Both the position numbers and the translations under genes were made by a program. The notes beneath the pieces were generated by a model. The model ran no database searches. It was not told where the DNA came from and worked only from the letters and a program-made list of their open reading frames with translations. Of a stretch of DNA of 64,000 nt, positions 59,807 to 64,000 are shown piece by piece. Within the stretch, counting starts at the first letter, position 1, and every line of letters starts with the position of its first letter. Source of the DNA: Streptomyces sp. WMMB 322 (GTDB lineage: Bacteria > Actinomycetota > Actinomycetes > Streptomycetales > Streptomycetaceae); the NCBI RefSeq assembly GCF_900090145.1, contig NZ_FMHI01000001.1, positions 310,001-374,000 on the forward strand, read 5' to 3'.

Positions 59807-62407
59807 ATGACTTCGAACGCGCAGGCAGCCCCCACCGCCAACGCCATGCGGCGAGCTCTCCGGCGCGCCCGCGACGGCGTGACCCTCGACGCCGCCGAAG
59901 CCGCCGTCCTGCTCCAGGCACGCGGAGACGACCTCACCGAACTCGCCCGCTCCGCGGCCCGCGTACGGGACGCCGGACTGGAAGCCGCCGGCCGTCCCGG
60001 GGTGATCACCTACTCGCGCGGAGTCTTCATACCGCTCACCCGGCTCTGCCGGGACAAGTGCCACTACTGCACGTTCGTCACCGTCCCGGGCAAGCTGCGC
60101 CGCGACGGTCACGGCATGTTCCTCTCGCCGGACGAGGTACTCGAGATCGCCCGCCGAGGCGCCGAAACGGGCTGCAAGGAAGCCCTCTTCACGCTCGGCG
60201 ACAAGCCCGAGGACCGCTGGCCGGAAGCACGTGAGTGGCTGGAGGCGCACGGCTACGACGACACGCTTTCGTACGTACGGGCCATGGCCATCCGCGTCCT
60301 GGAGGAGACCGGCCTGCTGCCGCACCTCAACCCCGGGGTGCTCTCGTGGTCCGACTTCCAGCGGCTCAAGCCCGTCTCGCCGTCCATGGGCATGATGCTG
60401 GAGACCACCGCCGAGCGGCTGTGGAGCGAGCCCGGCGGCCCGCACCACGGCTCCCCGGACAAGGAGCCGGCGGTGCGGCTTCGCGTCCTGGAGGACGCCG
60501 GGCGCTCCAACGTCCCCTTCACCACAGGGCTGTTGATCGGCATCGGTGAGACCTACGAGGAGCGCGCCGAGTCCCTGTTCTCACTGCGCCGCATCCAGCG
60601 CGCGTACCACGGCATCCAGGAACTCATCATGCAGAACTTCCGCGCCAAGCCGGACACGGCCATGCGCGGAATGCCCGACGCCGAACTCGAGGAACTGGCC
60701 GCGACGATCGCCGTCGCACGGCACATCATGGGGCCCTCGGCGCGGATCCAGGCGCCGCCGAACCTCGTCGACGGGGAGTACGCGATGCTCATCGACGCCG
60801 GTATCGACGACTGGGGAGGGGTCTCTCCGCTCACCCGCGACCACGTCAACCCCGAGCGTCCCTGGCCGCAGATCGACGACCTGGCGGAGCGCACCGCCGC
60901 GTCCGGCTTCGTGCTGCGTGAACGGCTCCCGGTCTACCCGGAGTTCATCAAGCGCGGCGAACCGTGGCTCGACCCGCGGCTGCTGCCGCACGTGAACGCA
61001 CTCGTCGAACCGGAGACGGGCCTGGCCCGCGAGGACGCGCCCGTCGAGGGCCGGCCCTGGCAGGAACCCGACGAGGGCTACCTCGCGCCGTCGGGCCGCA
61101 CCGACCTGCACCGCACCATCGACACCGACGGGCGGACCGCCGACAGGCGCGACGACTTCGACGAGGTCTACGGCGACTGGGAGTCGCTGCGCGAGGCCGC
61201 ACGGCCGGGCATGGCGCCCGAGCGGATCGACACCGACGTCCGTGCGGCCCTGTCCACGGCGGCCGACGACCCGACCCGGCTCACCGACGACGAGGCCCTC
61301 GCGCTGATGCACGCAGACGGGCCGGCCCTGGACGCGCTGTGCGGCATCGCCGACGAGGTGCGTCACGACGTCGTCGGCGATGACGTGACGTACATCGTCA
61401 CGCGCAACATCAACTTCACCAACGTCTGCTACACGGGCTGCCGTTTCTGCGCCTTCGCCCAGCGCCGCACCGACGCCGACGCCTACACGCTCTCCCTCGA
61501 CCAGGTCGCCGACCGCGCCCAACAGGCCTGGGACGTGGGCGCGGTGGAAGTGTGCATGCAGGGCGGCATCCACCCGGACCTGCCGGGCACCGCGTACTTC
61601 GACATCGCCCGCGCGGTGAAGGAGCGCGTGCCGGAGATGCATGTGCACGCCTTCTCACCCATGGAGGTCGTCAACGGCGCCAGCCGCACCGGTCTTCCGA
61701 TCCGCGAGTGGCTGCTGCGGGCACGCGAGGCGGGCCTCGGTTCCGTTCCCGGCACCGCGGCCGAGATCCTCGACGACGAGGTGCGCTGGATCCTCACCAA
61801 GGGCAAGCTGCCGGCCGACACGTGGGCCGAAGTCATCGAAACGGCACACGAGTTGGGCATCCGCTCGTCCTCGACGATGATGTACGGGCACGTGGACCGG
61901 CCCCGTCACTGGGTAGGCCATCTGCGCAGGCTCGCGGCGATCCAGCAGTCCGCGCTCGCCAAGGGGGCCGAGGGGTTCACCGAGTTCGTCACGCTGCCCT
62001 TCATCCACACCAACGCGCCGGTCTATCTGGCGGGCATCGCCCGGCCGGGCCCCACGGCACGCGACAACCGTGCCGTGACCGCGATGGCGAGGCTTCTGCT
62101 GCACCCGTACATCCCGAACATCCAGACGAGCTGGGTCAAGCTCGGCACCGAGGGCGCGGCGGAGATGCTCCGCTCCGGCGCCAACGACCTGGGCGGCACG
62201 CTGATGGAGGAGACGATCTCCCGGATGGCCGGCTCCTCCTACGGCTCGTACCGCTCGATCCAGGACCTCGTCGCGATCGCCGAGGCCGCCGGCCGTCCGG
62301 CGCGTGCCCGCACGACGCTGTACGGTCAGGTGCCGGAGGAGCGCACGGCGGTCGCCCACCGGTCCGACGGGCACCTTCCGGAACTCCTCCCGGTGTTGGA
62401 AAACTGA
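59807..62407 (+). CDS. fbiC: Fused FO synthase (CofG-CofH)
   Basis: An 866-residue radical-SAM enzyme that makes FO, the deazaflavin of cofactor F420, from a ribityl-pyrimidine and tyrosine. The N-terminal CofG half has CRDKCHYC (Cys81, Cys85, Cys88); the C-terminal CofH half has CYTGCRFC (Cys541, Cys545, Cys548). ATG 59807 is used. It is followed by a terminator hairpin. F420 made here could serve the nearby PPOX enzyme among others. Confidence 0.97.
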   Translation: MTSNAQAAPTANAMRRALRRARDGVTLDAAEAAVLLQARGDDLTELARSAARVRDAGLEAAGRPGVITYSRGVFIPLTRLCRDKCHYCTFVTVPGKLRRDGHGMFLSPDEVLEIARRGAETGCKEALFTLGDKPEDRWPEAREWLEAHGYDDTLSYVRAMAIRVLEETGLLPHLNPGVLSWSDFQRLKPVSPSMGMMLETTAERLWSEPGGPHHGSPDKEPAVRLRVLEDAGRSNVPFTTGLLIGIGETYEERAESLFSLRRIQRAYHGIQELIMQNFRAKPDTAMRGMPDAELEELAATIAVARHIMGPSARIQAPPNLVDGEYAMLIDAGIDDWGGVSPLTRDHVNPERPWPQIDDLAERTAASGFVLRERLPVYPEFIKRGEPWLDPRLLPHVNALVEPETGLAREDAPVEGRPWQEPDEGYLAPSGRTDLHRTIDTDGRTADRRDDFDEVYGDWESLREAARPGMAPERIDTDVRAALSTAADDPTRLTDDEALALMHADGPALDALCGIADEVRHDVVGDDVTYIVTRNINFTNVCYTGCRFCAFAQRRTDADAYTLSLDQVADRAQQAWDVGAVEVCMQGGIHPDLPGTAYFDIARAVKERVPEMHVHAFSPMEVVNGASRTGLPIREWLLRAREAGLGSVPGTAAEILDDEVRWILTKGKLPADTWAEVIETAHELGIRSSSTMMYGHVDRPRHWVGHLRRLAAIQQSALAKGAEGFTEFVTLPFIHTNAPVYLAGIARPGPTARDNRAVTAMARLLLHPYIPNIQTSWVKLGTEGAAEMLRSGANDLGGTLMEETISRMAGSSYGSYRSIQDLVAIAEAAGRPARARTTLYGQVPEERTAVAHRSDGHLPELLPVLEN

Positions 62408-62427
62408 ACCGGCGTTCTAGAGTGCTG

Positions 62428-62456
62428 AGCTGCCGAGGGGCTGACCTCCCCGGCAG
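62428..62456 (+). terminator. Hairpin terminator after fbiC
   Basis: GCTGCCGAGGGG (62428-62439) pairs with CTCCCCGGCAGC (62445-62456) with one mismatch and a short loop, followed by CTTT. It lies 20 bp after the fbiC stop. Confidence 0.75.
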
Positions 62457-62491
62457 CCTTTACCCGTCAGCCGTACCGGTTGGAGAGAGAC

Positions 62492-63610
62492 GTGGCCGCT
62501 TCCGGCGGTGATGCCATGTGGGGCCGCACCGAGCAGCAGGATTTCCGCAGCAGGGTGCGAGGCTGCCTCCTGGGCGGTGCGATCGGGGACGCTCTCGGTG
62601 CGGGCATCGAGTCCGACTCGCTGAGCGCGATCCGGCAGGCCCACGGGCAGGCCGGAGTGACGGATTTCGTGCCCGCCTACGGCCGGCGCGGCGCCATCAC
62701 GGACGACACCCAGATGACGCTCTTCACCATGGACGGCCTCATCCGCGCGCACGTACGCCGGGACACCGGCGCCTGGCACCCGCCCACAGACGTACACGCC
62801 GCCTACCTCAGGTGGGCCGCGACGCAGCGGGACTGGGGTCCGGACGAGCGCAAGAAGGAGGACGGCTGGCTCGCGCGCGAGGAGTGGCTGTACGCCCAGC
62901 GCTCCCCGGGCAAGACCTGCCTCAGCGGACTCGCGGACGAGCGCATGGGCACTCTGGAGAGGCCCAAGAACCCCGAGTCCAAGGGCTGCGGCACCGTCAT
63001 GCGCTCGGCGCCCTTCGGGCTTCTGGTGGGCTGGGAGCCGCAGTTGGTCTTCCAGCTCGCCGTGGAGTGCGCCGCCCAGACGCACGGGCACCCCACGGGA
63101 TATCTGGCGGCCGGCGCGTTCGCCGCGATCATCCACTCCCTGGCCCGCAAGGACACCCTCGACCACGCCGTACAGAAGACGCTGGCCCAGCTCGCCACGC
63201 GGCCGGGCCACGAGGAGACGACGGACGCCCTGAAGAGGGCGCTCGGCGCGGTGCGCCAGGGCATGCCGTCGCCGGAACGGGTGGAGTCGCTCGGAGAGGG
63301 CAGGACCGCCGAAGAGGCGCTCTCCATCGGCGTCTACTGCGCGCTGGTCGCCGAGGACGTACGGCACGGGCTGCTGCTCGCCGTGAACCACAGCGGCGAC
63401 AGCGACTCCACCGGATCGGTCTGCGGCAACCTTCTGGGCACCGTGCACGGGGAGACGGCGCTGCCGCCCGCGTGGGTCGCGGAGCTTGAGGGGCGCGCGA
63501 CGGTGCTCGAACTGGCCGACGACTTCTCGATGGAGATGACCCAGGGGCCCGCGCTGCACGCCCCGGGCGCGGCCTCGCAGGCGTGGCTCACCCGCTACCC
63601 GCGGGCGTGA
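62492..63610 (+). CDS. ADP-ribosylglycohydrolase family protein
   Basis: A 372-residue hydrolase of the DraG/ARH family, which removes ADP-ribose from modified proteins or nucleic acids. It has GGAIGDALGAGIESDSL, AITDDTQMTLF (metal ligands) and NHSGDSDSTGSVCGNLLG, the C-terminal metal motif. GTG 62492 has GGAGAG upstream; an earlier TTG is possible. It has its own transcription unit following fbiC. Confidence 0.93.
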   Translation: MAASGGDAMWGRTEQQDFRSRVRGCLLGGAIGDALGAGIESDSLSAIRQAHGQAGVTDFVPAYGRRGAITDDTQMTLFTMDGLIRAHVRRDTGAWHPPTDVHAAYLRWAATQRDWGPDERKKEDGWLAREEWLYAQRSPGKTCLSGLADERMGTLERPKNPESKGCGTVMRSAPFGLLVGWEPQLVFQLAVECAAQTHGHPTGYLAAGAFAAIIHSLARKDTLDHAVQKTLAQLATRPGHEETTDALKRALGAVRQGMPSPERVESLGEGRTAEEALSIGVYCALVAEDVRHGLLLAVNHSGDSDSTGSVCGNLLGTVHGETALPPAWVAELEGRATVLELADDFSMEMTQGPALHAPGAASQAWLTRYPRA

Positions 63611-63744
63611 CCGCGACCCTGAAACGACTTGCGCGAACCGCGGAACTGTACCTGTGCAAAGTTGACCTGAGTCTGACCTGAGTCTGACTTGACTCCTCAC
63701 GGGGAAGGTCGCCGGCTCGTCGCGCGCGTACCTCCCGGACGGGA

Positions 63745-63789
63745 AAGAGCCCCCTCGGCAGGGACGGCGGACCGGTCGAGAGGGCTCTT
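63745..63789. terminator. Terminator hairpin after the DUF397 gene
   Basis: AAGAGCCCCCTC (63745-63756) pairs with GAGAGGGCTCTT (63778-63789), with one mismatch. It lies between the converging ADP-ribosylglycohydrolase and DUF397 genes. Confidence 0.75.
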
Positions 63790-63811
63790 GGCTGGAGGCC
63801 GGGGCGGTGCT

Positions 63812-64000
63812 TCAGCCGGTGCGGACGGAACCTCCGTCGCACACACCGGTCACGAAGCCCGTCCAGGCCCGCGGTGGGAAGGCCAGCGACGGCCCGTCCG
63901 CAACCTTCGAGTCACGTACGGCCACCGCATCCCGGGTAGGGGACTTCACCTCGACACACGCACCGTTCGCCGAGTAGCTCGATTTGAACCAGTCTCTCGT
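63812..64000 (-). CDS. DUF397 protein, C-terminal part (cut by window edge)
   Basis: The last 62 residues of a small protein: DWFKSSYSANGACVEVKS, TRDAVAVRDSK, GPSLAFPPRAWTGFVTGV. This is the DUF397 signature. Such genes usually sit next to an XRE-family regulator in Streptomyces, with BldB-like or regulatory partner function; that neighbour would be beyond the right edge. Confidence 0.92.
   Translation of the reverse strand, partial: TRDWFKSSYSANGACVEVKSPTRDAVAVRDSKVADGPSLAFPPRAWTGFVTGVCDGGSVRTG

Overview
The window is very GC-rich, tightly packed actinomycete DNA, almost certainly from the chromosome of Streptomyces or a close relative. Supporting signs are AfsK, AfsS and AfsR homologues together, a DtxR-type DmdR1 repressor, a complete conservon (cvnA-B-C-D plus two P450s), a fused FbiC, many GTG starts, ATGA/GTGA overlaps, and only two TTA codons noticed in genes. 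The gene order (acyl-CoA carboxylase/ligase operon, citrate synthase/pdxH, SIS protein/dmdR1, purU, sigma/anti-sigma genes, afsK-afsS-afsR) agrees, from memory, with a conserved core block of the S. coelicolor chromosome. Most of the window is therefore chromosomal core with small accessory pieces.

Layout. 1-6.8 kb: acyl-CoA catabolic operon (biotin carboxylase, acyl-CoA dehydrogenase, acyl-CoA ligase, enoyl-CoA hydratase, TetR regulator). 7-12.5 kb: small membrane protein, NarL-type two-component pair, sodium:solute symporter, secreted subtilisin-like protease. 12.9-18.9 kb: citrate synthase divergent from pdxH, a small structured minus-strand locus whose ribosome-binding site is complementary to the 16S rRNA 3' end, a PAS-domain protein, a SIS protein divergent from the iron repressor dmdR1. 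19.5-27.3 kb: alpha/beta hydrolase, NsdA-like regulator, proline-rich membrane protein, substrate-binding lipoprotein, conserved small protein, purU. 27.4-31.4 kb: ECF-type sigma factor with a translationally coupled zinc-finger anti-sigma protein, STAS antagonist, and ATPase of the anti-sigma/kinase type. 31.5-38.4 kb: two paralogous DJ-1/AraC regulators with matching upstream regions, an MFS transporter with an apparent in-frame stop, flavodoxin-fold oxidoreductase, flavin monooxygenase, TetR. 39.1-47.6 kb: afsK, a glyoxalase remnant, envelope/secreted proteins, afsS and afsR with a likely AfsR box between them. 47.8-53.9 kb: conservon, closed by a perfect 50-nt palindrome. 54.4-59 kb: Tat-exported PHP phosphoesterase, then a three-gene block (XRE regulator, PPOX flavoprotein, aldo/keto reductase) lying between two copies of the phosphoesterase upstream region. 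59-64 kb: surface protein, fbiC, ADP-ribosylglycohydrolase, and the end of a DUF397 gene.

Functionally the window is rich in signalling: a Ser/Thr kinase feeding a SARP regulator and its small target AfsS, a conservon G-protein-like module with its own P450s, a sigma/anti-sigma/antagonist set, and an iron repressor. Coordinates of starts were chosen from Shine-Dalgarno spacing, stop/start overlaps and codon third-position composition; all function calls are from motifs and family knowledge without database searches.
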